NCBI GenBank assembly: GCA_050952845.1 | Contig: JBMNLP010000001.1 | Location: 1,364,001 to 1,428,000 of the forward strand | DNA from: JAGVSV01 sp050952845 | GTDB lineage: Bacteria; Bacillota; Clostridia; Christensenellales; Aristaeellaceae | Direction of reading: 5' to 3' | DNA length: 64,000 nucleotides | Shown here: piece by piece, positions 34,261 through 41,799 of the stretch | How the letters are laid out: each line of letters begins with the position of its first letter | How positions within the stretch are numbered: the stretch's first letter is position 1 | Translations under genes and position numbers: made by a program | Notes under the pieces: model-generated | Told to the model about the DNA's origin: nothing | Databases searched by the model: none | Seen by the model: the letters and a program-made list of their open reading frames with translations, nothing else

Positions 34261-34793
34261 TCGTCATCATTTCAGATGACAGTAAGGGAAGGTTTGGCAT
34301 TGCACTGAAGGAAGCTGCTGACCGCACAGGCGCGCAGGCTGTCTATTTTGCTGCCAACACCCTTCGTATCAAACCCTGTGCTGCCTGCGGCAGCTGCAGC
34401 GGAAAAACCTATGGCCGCTGCGTCATCCCGGATGACATGCAGCAGGTGCTGCCTAAAATCGCAGGCTGCCGGGCATTGGTGCTGGTGTCCCCGGTGGTGT
34501 TTGGCGGTGTCAGCCACCATATCAAGAAGGTGATGGACCGCATGGCAGCGGTGGGCGACCCCCGCTACCGGGTGAGCGGTGGAGAACTGGTGAAAGGCAT
34601 GTGTGGGCAGGGCATGCGCTATGATATGGTGGGCATCGGGTATCATCTCAGCGAAGCGGAGCGATCAGCCTTTTTATATCTTCATAATGAAAACCGAAAC
34701 ATCATGAGCGCTGAAGGGCAGGCCTTTATCGTTGACAGCAGATTGAACCAGGCATCGTTAGATAAAATCGTGCGGGAGATTGTTTATGAATAA
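34257..34793 (+). CDS. Flavodoxin-like NAD(P)H-dependent FMN reductase
   Basis: 178 residues. Flavodoxin fold with the cysteine-containing loop PCAACGSCSG and the SPVVFGGVSHHIKKVMDR flavin-side segment. The N-terminal phosphate-binding loop is unusual (ISDDSKGRFG instead of the common GSPRxxGNT), so FMN affinity may differ. ATGA overlap with the MarR gene. It could reduce the FMN-binding protein encoded upstream or act on a small electrophile; the reaction is not known. Confidence 0.82.
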   Translation: MIVIISDDSKGRFGIALKEAADRTGAQAVYFAANTLRIKPCAACGSCSGKTYGRCVIPDDMQQVLPKIAGCRALVLVSPVVFGGVSHHIKKVMDRMAAVGDPRYRVSGGELVKGMCGQGMRYDMVGIGYHLSEAERSAFLYLHNENRNIMSAEGQAFIVDSRLNQASLDKIVREIVYE

Positions 34794-35430
34794 GTCGGAG
34801 ATCATGCTCCTTTGCGCCAGCCCCAGGCGCAAAGGAACCAGCGCCATGCTGCTGGAGCGCATCCGGGCTGTTACAGGCGGCGAAGTGGTTTTTCTGTCCC
34901 AGAAGGACAATCTGGATGAGCTGGTGCTGGCCTTGCAACAAGCCGTAACCATTGTGATATCCGGTCCCTGCTACATCAATACCTATCCGGCCAGGCTGGT
35001 CGAGCTGCTGGAGACGGCATCCATAGCCGGCGGATTTTCCGGGCAGAAGCTATATGGCATCATCAACGGCGGAATGCCTTATGTGCACACCCACCGGCAC
35101 GGGCTCACCTGCCTCCGGCTGTTTGCAGAGCAGAATCGCCTTTCATGGCAGGGCGGCTTTGTGCTGGGCGGTGGCGCCATGCTGGACGGCCAGCCCCTGG
35201 AAAAGCACATGGGCCGCAAGAAAATCGTACCGGCATTTGACCTGTTTATCCAGCACATCGCAGAGGGCAGCCCCTCGCCCGACAGCCTGTATGAACAGGC
35301 ACAAACCGATATGGGCAGCATCATGACCCATGTTTTTGCAAGGCTGCTGACTTTCATGGTCGTCAGACGCATTAAAAAGCACGGTCACAAACCGAAGGCG
35401 CCCAATTGGTATCTGCGTGAGAACGGGTAA
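34786..35430 (+). CDS. Flavodoxin family protein (NAD(P)H-dependent oxidoreductase-like)
   Basis: 214 residues from ATG 34786 (GGGAG upstream), overlapping the preceding gene by 8 bases. The phosphate loop reads CASPRRKGTSAML and a second flavin segment SGPCYINTYPARLVELLE. It ends in a basic C-terminal tail with a hydrophobic helix. Second flavoprotein of the MarR operon. No terminator is evident between its end and the convergent hydrolase gene 15 bases away. Confidence 0.82.
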   Translation: MNKSEIMLLCASPRRKGTSAMLLERIRAVTGGEVVFLSQKDNLDELVLALQQAVTIVISGPCYINTYPARLVELLETASIAGGFSGQKLYGIINGGMPYVHTHRHGLTCLRLFAEQNRLSWQGGFVLGGGAMLDGQPLEKHMGRKKIVPAFDLFIQHIAEGSPSPDSLYEQAQTDMGSIMTHVFARLLTFMVVRRIKKHGHKPKAPNWYLRENG

Positions 35431-35445
35431 TGCAAGCGCGAAGCG

Positions 35446-36582
35446 TCAGTTTTCTATTTGATTCTTCAAATCGAGCAATACGTTGATATAGTCATCAGGC
35501 AGGTCGGCATGAATATCGTGGCTGGATTGAAAGCCCCCGATATAGGTGCCATGGGGCAGCAAATCAACCACTTTTTGCGCATCAGCTTCGTCCATTGCAG
35601 CAAGCAAAATCCCATTGGCATCATAATAGCCGGGGGCAGTGATTTTATTTGGCGCTACATGCATCACAATGGTTGGAGACTGTATATTCTTCAATATTTC
35701 TTCCTGGTCAAAGCCTTCAAACCAGGAAAAGTCATAGAATGTAACGCCAAACCTTAAATCATAATGGCTTGTTCCATCCTGCATGTTGGCATTGATGGCA
35801 TAGATGGAGTTGATCCCCATCTCCGGCGGAAAGTACCACATTTTAGGGATTTGTCCTGGATGTTTTTTCAAGTATTTTATAGCGGGATTTTTTATTAGTT
35901 TATCCCAGATCCATGGCGCTTCAGCCTTAAAGACTTCCTGCATATAGTCGTTCTCTAAAGAGTACTCCATAAAGGTACTGATCTCCTGTTGATTCAGATA
36001 GTCATGCATGTTTTTGAAGCCCAGCCATGAAATGGTTTTTTCCGCCCGGCCGGGAAGGGTTGAAAAGAAGGGTCCGTCTTCTAAAACGGTAGCAATGATG
36101 TAATCTGGCGCCTTGGCAGAAACGTAAGCAGCAAGCAAGGCTCCGGAAGAGTGGCCGGATATATAAGCTTTTTCCTTGATAATATTTTGGAGAAACCAAA
36201 TGATATCATTTCCTATTGACACGGCATGATACTTGTCAGGATTTTTAGATGACTTTCCATGGCCATAGTAATCAAGGGTATATACATGAAATTCTTCAGA
36301 CAGCTTTGGCAATACCTTTGCATAGTCGTAGCTGTTTGCCTGCTGGCCGTGAAGCAAAAGAAGTTTGGGGCCATTGTCTGGACCTTCAATATAGTATATT
36401 TCTGACCCGTCTTCCAATTGAGCCATCCCTTCTACAAAACCCAGTTTATATCCCTTTTTTTCTAAAAACCGCTCGTTTAAAAGATCATGGTTCATGTTTC
36501 TATATGCAAAAATGCCGATACCTATGATGGCTACCAGAACAACAATCCCCACGATCATGAAAATTCGATACATTAAGCGCAT
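35446..36582 (-). CDS. Membrane-anchored alpha/beta hydrolase
   Basis: 378 residues from ATG 36582 (GAGGG upstream). An N-terminal helix (IFMIVGIVVLVAIIGIGIF) places the hydrolase domain outside the membrane. The oxyanion segment reads LLLHGQQANSYDY, the nucleophile elbow ISGHSSGAL, with a late acidic residue and a His near SSHDIHADL. The family includes esterases and lipases; no specific substrate can be given. Last gene of the SPFH-CPBP-flavoprotein operon and not closely related to the hydrolase at 29.6 kb. Confidence 0.87.
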   Translation of the reverse strand: MRLMYRIFMIVGIVVLVAIIGIGIFAYRNMNHDLLNERFLEKKGYKLGFVEGMAQLEDGSEIYYIEGPDNGPKLLLLHGQQANSYDYAKVLPKLSEEFHVYTLDYYGHGKSSKNPDKYHAVSIGNDIIWFLQNIIKEKAYISGHSSGALLAAYVSAKAPDYIIATVLEDGPFFSTLPGRAEKTISWLGFKNMHDYLNQQEISTFMEYSLENDYMQEVFKAEAPWIWDKLIKNPAIKYLKKHPGQIPKMWYFPPEMGINSIYAINANMQDGTSHYDLRFGVTFYDFSWFEGFDQEEILKNIQSPTIVMHVAPNKITAPGYYDANGILLAAMDEADAQKVVDLLPHGTYIGGFQSSHDIHADLPDDYINVLLDLKNQIEN

Positions 36583-36615
36583 GTTTCCCTCACTTTTATT
36601 CAATATACTGCCTGC

Positions 36616-37356
36616 TCAGGCTTTGCCTTTCCATGGGAAACGACCTTCCAGCCATCCTGCTTTTTGCCAGTACAGATAATCGCTGGTAACAGGCTGGCCT
36701 TTCTTTTGCAGCATCTTGCAAATTCCTCGTTGGCCAAAGGCCATCGCCCGGTACAGCAGCTTTGCTAAAAATCCTGGAGAAATATCTTGCTGTCTGGCCA
36801 CGACTTTGCGGATTGTTTCCTCTATCTGCCGGTTCAGCTTTGTTTTCACCTTCTGGTTTACCAGGTCGTAATCCGTCATGCCCAGGCGCGCTCTGATGCT
36901 GTATACGCGCCTTACACCCCAGAAACGCAGGCTGTGCTTTAACGGACGTAGGGTGCTGCGAAAGCCTGCTCCCACGGCTTGATTGATAATCAGGGCCTGT
37001 TTACCAAGCATTTGAGGGCTGGGCTGATGCACAATCCACCGGCTGCCGAAGTGATCCAGCAAGGCTTTCAACTGTCCGGGAATGCTGAATACATAAGTAG
37101 GGGTGATGAACACCACCAGGTCGGCATCTTCCATGGCCTGCCAAATGGGCAGCGTAGCCTTCAGGTGCGGGCAGGCGCTCATATCCTTAAAAAAACAGGC
37201 TTTGCAGCCCAGGCAATATGCAGGTCCATCCTTTGGGAGGGTAAATTGGCTGATTTTTACCCCGGGTATCAAGCGGTTTAGTTGATCCAAAAACGCTTCC
37301 CGAATACGATCCGTGCAGCCCGAATTGGACACAGCCACAACCGAACAAACGTTCAT
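36616..37356 (-). CDS. Flavodoxin family NAD(P)H-dependent oxidoreductase
   Basis: 246 residues from ATG 37356 (GGAGG six bases upstream). A flavodoxin-like core (SNSGCTDRIREAFLDQL; YCLGCKACFFKD; ITPTYVFSIPGQLKALLDHF) is followed by a C-terminal extension of about 80 residues with a hydrophobic stretch. The LGCKAC loop resembles the EFR1/iron-sulfur flavoprotein group without the ferredoxin part. Lies between the CPBP protease and hydrolase genes, each about 33 bases away. Partner and substrate unknown. Confidence 0.82.
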   Translation of the reverse strand: MNVCSVVAVSNSGCTDRIREAFLDQLNRLIPGVKISQFTLPKDGPAYCLGCKACFFKDMSACPHLKATLPIWQAMEDADLVVFITPTYVFSIPGQLKALLDHFGSRWIVHQPSPQMLGKQALIINQAVGAGFRSTLRPLKHSLRFWGVRRVYSIRARLGMTDYDLVNQKVKTKLNRQIEETIRKVVARQQDISPGFLAKLLYRAMAFGQRGICKMLQKKGQPVTSDYLYWQKAGWLEGRFPWKGKA

Positions 37357-37389
37357 CAACTACCTCCTTTAATGGCAAGGACAAGTGAT

Positions 37390-38292
37390 TCATATTTTTT
37401 CAGATAAGGTGCCTTTTGCCTTGAGCATCTTTAGCCCACAAAAGTATCTCAGCGCACAAACCGCTGCCAGCACCCAAAAACCTCCATTACCCAAAATCCG
37501 CTGCCATGGGCTTTGCGCATCGGGCATTCCGGACGGCAGATAGTGTGCAAGGTTTGACGCCAACAGGATAAAGCCGATTGTTCCCACCAGCATTAAACCG
37601 GCAATGTACATCCTATGTGCCTTATCGCTCTTTTTCCTCTCCAAATGTTCCGGGATGAAAACCATCAATAGATTAAACAGAGCGTGATAAACGGTACTCA
37701 GCAGCAAACTGCCGCTGCTGGCATATACCCAGGCCCATAGAAAGCCGGCATACAACATGCCCACAGCCACAGCAAGCCGCCCGGTTTGCAGGTGAAGCAG
37801 GGAAAATACCAAAGCAGACGTGCAGAGAAAGAGACGTACTTGGCCAGTACCTAACAGATCGCCCAGCAGCTTTCTGCTAAGCAGCTCCTCCATCAAAGGC
37901 ACCAACATCAGAAGCAGAAGAACATTGAGGGCATTTTTACCTTCTTTTTGCTTCTGCAATGCTTGGGGCATTACCAGGCCCAGTTTGATTTCAAGGGCAG
38001 TAAACAGTGCCATCAACATAAAGGCAAAAAACTGCGCTGCAAATACCACCGCGTAATCCGCTGTCACAAAGCCCTGTGGGGAAACCTGGAACACCGGCAG
38101 ATCATTGATGAACAGCAAAAGAAGCCCCAGACCGGGCAGATAAAGCAAGGCTGTGCTCAACATCTGTTCGCTTTCTTTTGGCAGCCTGCGCTTGGCAAGA
38201 AGCGGTGAAACAACAAAGCGCTTGCACAGCCAATAAAAGCTGAACATCGCACTTACGCCAAGGGTGTATCGGGTGATGGGGTCATGCCACAT
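37390..38292 (-). CDS. CPBP family intramembrane metalloprotease (CAAX protease-like)
   Basis: 300 residues from ATG 38292 (AAAGGA upstream); a longer frame from a TTG at 38352 lacks a ribosome site. Polytopic with about eight helices. Active-site motifs of the Abi/CPBP family are present: EELLSR (EExxxR), FSLLHL (FxxxH) and HALFN (HxxxN). Members process membrane peptides, bacteriocin immunity or lipoprotein-like substrates. It follows the SPFH gene by 85 bases in the same operon, which suggests a membrane-microdomain context. Confidence 0.9.
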   Translation of the reverse strand: MWHDPITRYTLGVSAMFSFYWLCKRFVVSPLLAKRRLPKESEQMLSTALLYLPGLGLLLLFINDLPVFQVSPQGFVTADYAVVFAAQFFAFMLMALFTALEIKLGLVMPQALQKQKEGKNALNVLLLLMLVPLMEELLSRKLLGDLLGTGQVRLFLCTSALVFSLLHLQTGRLAVAVGMLYAGFLWAWVYASSGSLLLSTVYHALFNLLMVFIPEHLERKKSDKAHRMYIAGLMLVGTIGFILLASNLAHYLPSGMPDAQSPWQRILGNGGFWVLAAVCALRYFCGLKMLKAKGTLSEKI

Positions 38293-38377
38293 AACAGATC
38301 CTTTCAAATGGTTGATCGCAATACCATGGATTCCGCACCCTTCTTTTTTCAAAGTGTGCGGTAATGATTTGCTTTAG

Positions 38378-39397
38378 TTAATACAGGCTGCCACTGTTGA
38401 TCACCGGCTGCGCATCCCGATTGCCACACAGCACGACTAAAAGATTGGATACCATAGCGGCTTTCCGCTCCTCATCCAGGGTGACGACCTTATTGTGAGC
38501 CAGCTTTTCCAGGGCCATTTCCACCATGCCCACAGCGCCATCAACAATCAATTTCCGGGCATCCACGATCGCACTTGCCTGCTGGCGCTGCAGCATCACG
38601 GCAGCAATCTCCTGTGCGTAAGCCAGGTAGGTAATCCGCGCTTCCAGGATTTCAAGCCCAGCCTCGTGTACCTTGCCCTGAATTTCGTCCTTGATGCGCC
38701 GTGCCACTACCTCGCTTGAGCCGCGCAGGCTGCCTTCATCCGGCTCGCCATCGCCTGTGGTATCCACGTTGGGCGCTACGTCGTAGGGGTATATGCGCAC
38801 GATGTTGCGCAGGGCACTGTCGCATTGGAGGGACAGGTATTCCTTATAATTGTCCACATTGAAGACTGCCTTGGCCGTATCCACCACCCGCCAGATCACT
38901 GCGATGCCAATCTCCACCGGGTTGCCCAGGCAGTCGTTCACCTTCTGCTTGGCGTTATTCAGCGTCATGATCTTGAGAGATACCCGTTTTCCCAAAGCTT
39001 CCACATCCACCTTGGCACCCTCGCTGGAGATGGTGACGCCTTGCCTGCCTGTCTGCACATCGCCGCTTTGCCCAAGCTTGGTTTTGGCAGCGGGGTTTAC
39101 AGCAATGGAGAAGGGATGGACAAAGTAGAAACCAGGCTCCCGCAGCGTGCCGATGTATTTGCCAAACAACGTCAGCACCAGTGCTTCATTGGGCTTTAGT
39201 ACTCTTAAGCCAAGAAAGGGTAATATGCCGGCGATCAGCCAGAGAATACCCAGCACCAGGGGCAGGACACCAACGTTTCTTTCATTCTCCAGCAAGATAG
39301 CGCCCACGACAACAAATCCGATAGCCGCAAGATACAGCACAATGGATAATAACAGCACCGGCATGCCCTGTTTGGCTTTGAGCTGTTGTTCCTTCAT
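38378..39397 (-). CDS. SPFH domain protein (stomatin/flotillin-like)
   Basis: 339 residues from ATG 39397 (GGAGG eight bases upstream). Two N-terminal hydrophobic helices (residues 10-32 and 44-64) precede an SPFH/Band 7 domain, with LRVLKPNEALVLTLFGKYIGT and LREPGFYFVHPF at its start and the coiled AQEIAAVMLQRQQASAIVDARK segment near the end. SPFH proteins organise membrane domains and proteases. First gene of the operon with CPBP protease, flavoprotein and hydrolase. Confidence 0.9.
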   Translation of the reverse strand: MKEQQLKAKQGMPVLLLSIVLYLAAIGFVVVGAILLENERNVGVLPLVLGILWLIAGILPFLGLRVLKPNEALVLTLFGKYIGTLREPGFYFVHPFSIAVNPAAKTKLGQSGDVQTGRQGVTISSEGAKVDVEALGKRVSLKIMTLNNAKQKVNDCLGNPVEIGIAVIWRVVDTAKAVFNVDNYKEYLSLQCDSALRNIVRIYPYDVAPNVDTTGDGEPDEGSLRGSSEVVARRIKDEIQGKVHEAGLEILEARITYLAYAQEIAAVMLQRQQASAIVDARKLIVDGAVGMVEMALEKLAHNKVVTLDEERKAAMVSNLLVVLCGNRDAQPVINSGSLY

Positions 39398-39444
39398 GTG
39401 ATCAGCCTCCTTGAATCTATATTTCCGCTTCACATATCAGCAAC

Positions 39445-39487
39445 AGTGTACTGGAGTCATGTGATGTTTTGGTATGATCGATGTAAA
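39445..39487 (-). promoter_or_regulatory. TTTACAT-N30 promoter of the SPFH operon
   Basis: TTTACAT (39487-39481), exactly 30 bases, TACACT (39450-39445) as -10, leader of about 40 bases. No -35 consensus. Third promoter with this spacing in the window; the remaining bases of the 39398-39506 gap show no gene. Confidence 0.65.
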
Positions 39488-39506
39488 ATTCAGATGAATT
39501 ATCGCA

Positions 39507-39959
39507 TCAGCTCTTTGATTTACAGCATTTCAATCTCTTGTATTTCACTAACAAATTGATCCCCAATGCGAATACAAAACCTCCAAGCAGAATAAAAGCA
39601 ACCCATATGGTATTCCAGTGATGCGAATTCGTATCGAACATCCACTGCAGCAGTTGATGCCAAAACCTAATTCCTGTAACGATGGCAAACAAGTCGAACA
39701 ACACATAGCAGCCACCGCATATGTAAATCCACCTCCACCAATAGTTGTTCTTGCGTTCACGAAAGAACGTTACTATGCCAAGGATGCACAATATCACCAA
39801 CACACCCATGATGAGAATATATGGAATTCCTTTTTTTTCCATTATCCCCATCCAAAACGAAGCATATGATTCTCTGGCAAAAATCGCCCATATTCTATGC
39901 AAATGAAACAATCCAAAGAACATAAAAAACCAAGGTTCCCAAGCACATATTCTTCTCAT
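39507..39959 (-). CDS. Uncharacterised four-helix membrane protein
   Basis: 150 residues with four predicted helices, an aromatic N-terminus (EPWFFMFFGLFHLHRIWAI) with His pairs, and a basic, Cys-containing tail. I do not recognise the family. The ATG overlaps the stop of the phosphoglycerate-mutase-like gene as ATGA, so it is translated as the last gene of the B12-riboswitch operon. Its base composition looks more AT-rich than the cob genes before it, which may indicate later acquisition. A role in cobalamin metabolism is only suggested by position. Confidence 0.8.
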   Translation of the reverse strand: MRRICAWEPWFFMFFGLFHLHRIWAIFARESYASFWMGIMEKKGIPYILIMGVLVILCILGIVTFFRERKNNYWWRWIYICGGCYVLFDLFAIVTGIRFWHQLLQWMFDTNSHHWNTIWVAFILLGGFVFALGINLLVKYKRLKCCKSKS

Positions 39960-40933
39960 TCTATCCCCTTTCTCTGTGTCTCCGCATCTGTAGCTTTCAT
40001 TGCACTAACCTTCTTTATATATGCTTCTTGAACACCAGCTTCATGCAAACCGGTATCAGGATCTGTTGCGTGATCTGAAATGATGGTGAGCTGATATGGA
40101 CTCTCTACAAGAAGCGGGATCAAGATACGGTCCACCTTGTGTAGAAACGCTTGTTTCTCTGCTGGATTTCTGCGGTGAGCGGCTTCATCTGCGCCATTGA
40201 TATGGAGCAGCACGAAGGGATAGTGTTGTGCTGCCTGTATCGCGGCTTCTGCTTTTGCAATCAGGTTGGTGTCTGTGTCCCCGGTGGCACCAGAAACTTG
40301 AATAATGTCCATGCCCGTCATGTACGCAATGCCTCGAACCACGTTCGTGCCGGTGATGGCGGCGGTGCGCTTGGAAAAGGGGGGTAAGCTGGAAAGGCGG
40401 GACTGGCCCCAGGGAAGCATACAGCGCCCATGCCGGCAGGAGTTTATCACAACGCGGCGAAGTGCTTCCATGCCCGTCGGCAAAATAGAAGTTAAGCCTG
40501 CCCCCAGAAATTTGTGTGGCGGATAGGTGGTCAGATTATCAAGGCTGTCCGCCTTATTGGGCAATACCAACAGCCCTTTATATGCACCCAAACAATGGTA
40601 TACGAACCCCTCTCCCGGCGAATAATGAGATGGGGCTTCCGTGTAGCCCAGAACATGGTGCTCGGCGCTCAGCGTAACCCAGCTGGTGCGCAGCACGAGG
40701 TCGTCCTTTTGCACAGAAATACCAGCTCCTATGGCATCTGCATAGCCCCGCAGATGCTGGGGGATGTTCTGATAGCCAAGCAGCGTCAGGATGCACGTCA
40801 GGCTTTCGGGCGGAGCATTTTCCGGCACGGTATGCACCGTTTCTCTCAGCGGCAGCGAACGCATGTTGGGGTAATTATCTATCCGGAACCCCTTATCTGT
40901 CATGCCGTCAACGATGCACAGTATCTCGCCCAT
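39956..40933 (-). CDS. Phosphoglycerate-mutase-like protein of the ApgM/alkaline phosphatase superfamily
   Basis: 325 residues. Motifs of the archaeal-type, cofactor-independent phosphoglycerate mutases: the first metal Asp in LCIVDGMTD, a nucleophile Ser candidate in PPESLTCILTLLGYQ, LHINGADEAAHRR and IISDHATDP. It is shorter than true ApgM (about 400). Its place between cbiP and a membrane gene in a cobalamin operon suggests phosphatase or phosphotransfer work on a B12 intermediate such as alpha-ribazole phosphate, but a conventional cobC is also present (61.9 kb), so the role is open. Confidence 0.75.
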   Translation of the reverse strand: MGEILCIVDGMTDKGFRIDNYPNMRSLPLRETVHTVPENAPPESLTCILTLLGYQNIPQHLRGYADAIGAGISVQKDDLVLRTSWVTLSAEHHVLGYTEAPSHYSPGEGFVYHCLGAYKGLLVLPNKADSLDNLTTYPPHKFLGAGLTSILPTGMEALRRVVINSCRHGRCMLPWGQSRLSSLPPFSKRTAAITGTNVVRGIAYMTGMDIIQVSGATGDTDTNLIAKAEAAIQAAQHYPFVLLHINGADEAAHRRNPAEKQAFLHKVDRILIPLLVESPYQLTIISDHATDPDTGLHEAGVQEAYIKKVSAMKATDAETQRKGIE

Positions 40934-40935
40934 GC

Positions 40936-41799
40936 TTATAAACCTGCATCCATGATGGCGTAGATTTCTTTTATATTTACATTTTCCCTGATTGCCTGGG
41001 CGAGGGCGTTGTACTGTTCCTCCCTGTGTGCCTGCATATCCAACGCTGTGCCTTGGTGACGCTGTGCGGAGGAGCGCATATCCATGGATTGGCTGTCTTC
41101 CTCCGGCAGCTGGATGTCCAGCATGGGCAGCACGCCAAGGACAGGTTTGTTGGCGATATCCTCTATCATGCGAAGGCCGGGTTTTAACAGATTGACATCC
41201 CCGCGGAATTTGTTGATGACCAAGCCTTTGATCATGGCCTGCTCATCCTTCTCCAGCAAAGCGATGGTGCCATAGAGCTGGGCGAAGACACCGCCCCGGT
41301 CGATATCCCCCACCAGCAGCACAGGCGCTTTGCACAATTTGGCCAAGCCCATGTTGACGATGTCATTCTGCTTTAAGTTTATTTCAGCAGGGCTGCCGGC
41401 GCCTTCGATGACGATGATGTCATAATCATCAGAAAGGGAATGAAAGGCATGCAGAATATCCGGAATCAGGCTGGTTTTATATTGGAAATAATCCGCTGCT
41501 TTCATATGGCCTTGAAAAATGCCATTGACAATGACCCGGGAGCCCATGTTGCTCTCGGGTTTCAGCAAAATGGGGTTCATGCGCACGTCGGGAGGGATGC
41601 CGGCAGCCTCGGCCTGCACCACCTGCGCCTGGCTCATGATCAGCCCTTCCGGTGTGGTGTAATAAAAGGAAGACATGTTCTGGCTTTTAAAAGGCGCTAC
41701 CCGGTGGCCATCCTGCTGGAACACCCTGCATAACCCCGCGCACAACAGGCTTTTCCCGGCAGAGGACATGGTACCTTGAATCATGATGGTCTTAGCCAT
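40936..41799 (-). CDS. cbiP: Cobyric acid synthase lacking its glutamine amidotransferase domain
   Basis: 287 residues against about 490-510 for CbiP/CobQ. The N-terminal ATP-dependent domain is complete: P-loop GTMSSAGKSLL, KSQNMS, MNPILLKPESNMGS, VIEGAGSPAEINL and VGDIDRGGVFAQLYG, up to LPEEDSQSMDMR near residue 240. The residues that normally form the triad-type glutaminase (Cys, His, Glu) are missing. The frame then resumes with EEQYNALAQAIRENVNIKEI, which matches the extreme C-terminus of normal CbiP. It therefore looks like a clean internal deletion of about 200 codons. Amidation would need free ammonia or a separate glutaminase. Overlaps cobD by 8 bases. Confidence 0.88.
   Translation of the reverse strand: MAKTIMIQGTMSSAGKSLLCAGLCRVFQQDGHRVAPFKSQNMSSFYYTTPEGLIMSQAQVVQAEAAGIPPDVRMNPILLKPESNMGSRVIVNGIFQGHMKAADYFQYKTSLIPDILHAFHSLSDDYDIIVIEGAGSPAEINLKQNDIVNMGLAKLCKAPVLLVGDIDRGGVFAQLYGTIALLEKDEQAMIKGLVINKFRGDVNLLKPGLRMIEDIANKPVLGVLPMLDIQLPEEDSQSMDMRSSAQRHQGTALDMQAHREEQYNALAQAIRENVNIKEIYAIMDAGL

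Noticed and set aside
38333..38361. Possible terminator between SPFH and CPBP genes
   Set aside because: Stem has an internal mismatch and is not followed by T's on the minus strand; kept as one operon.
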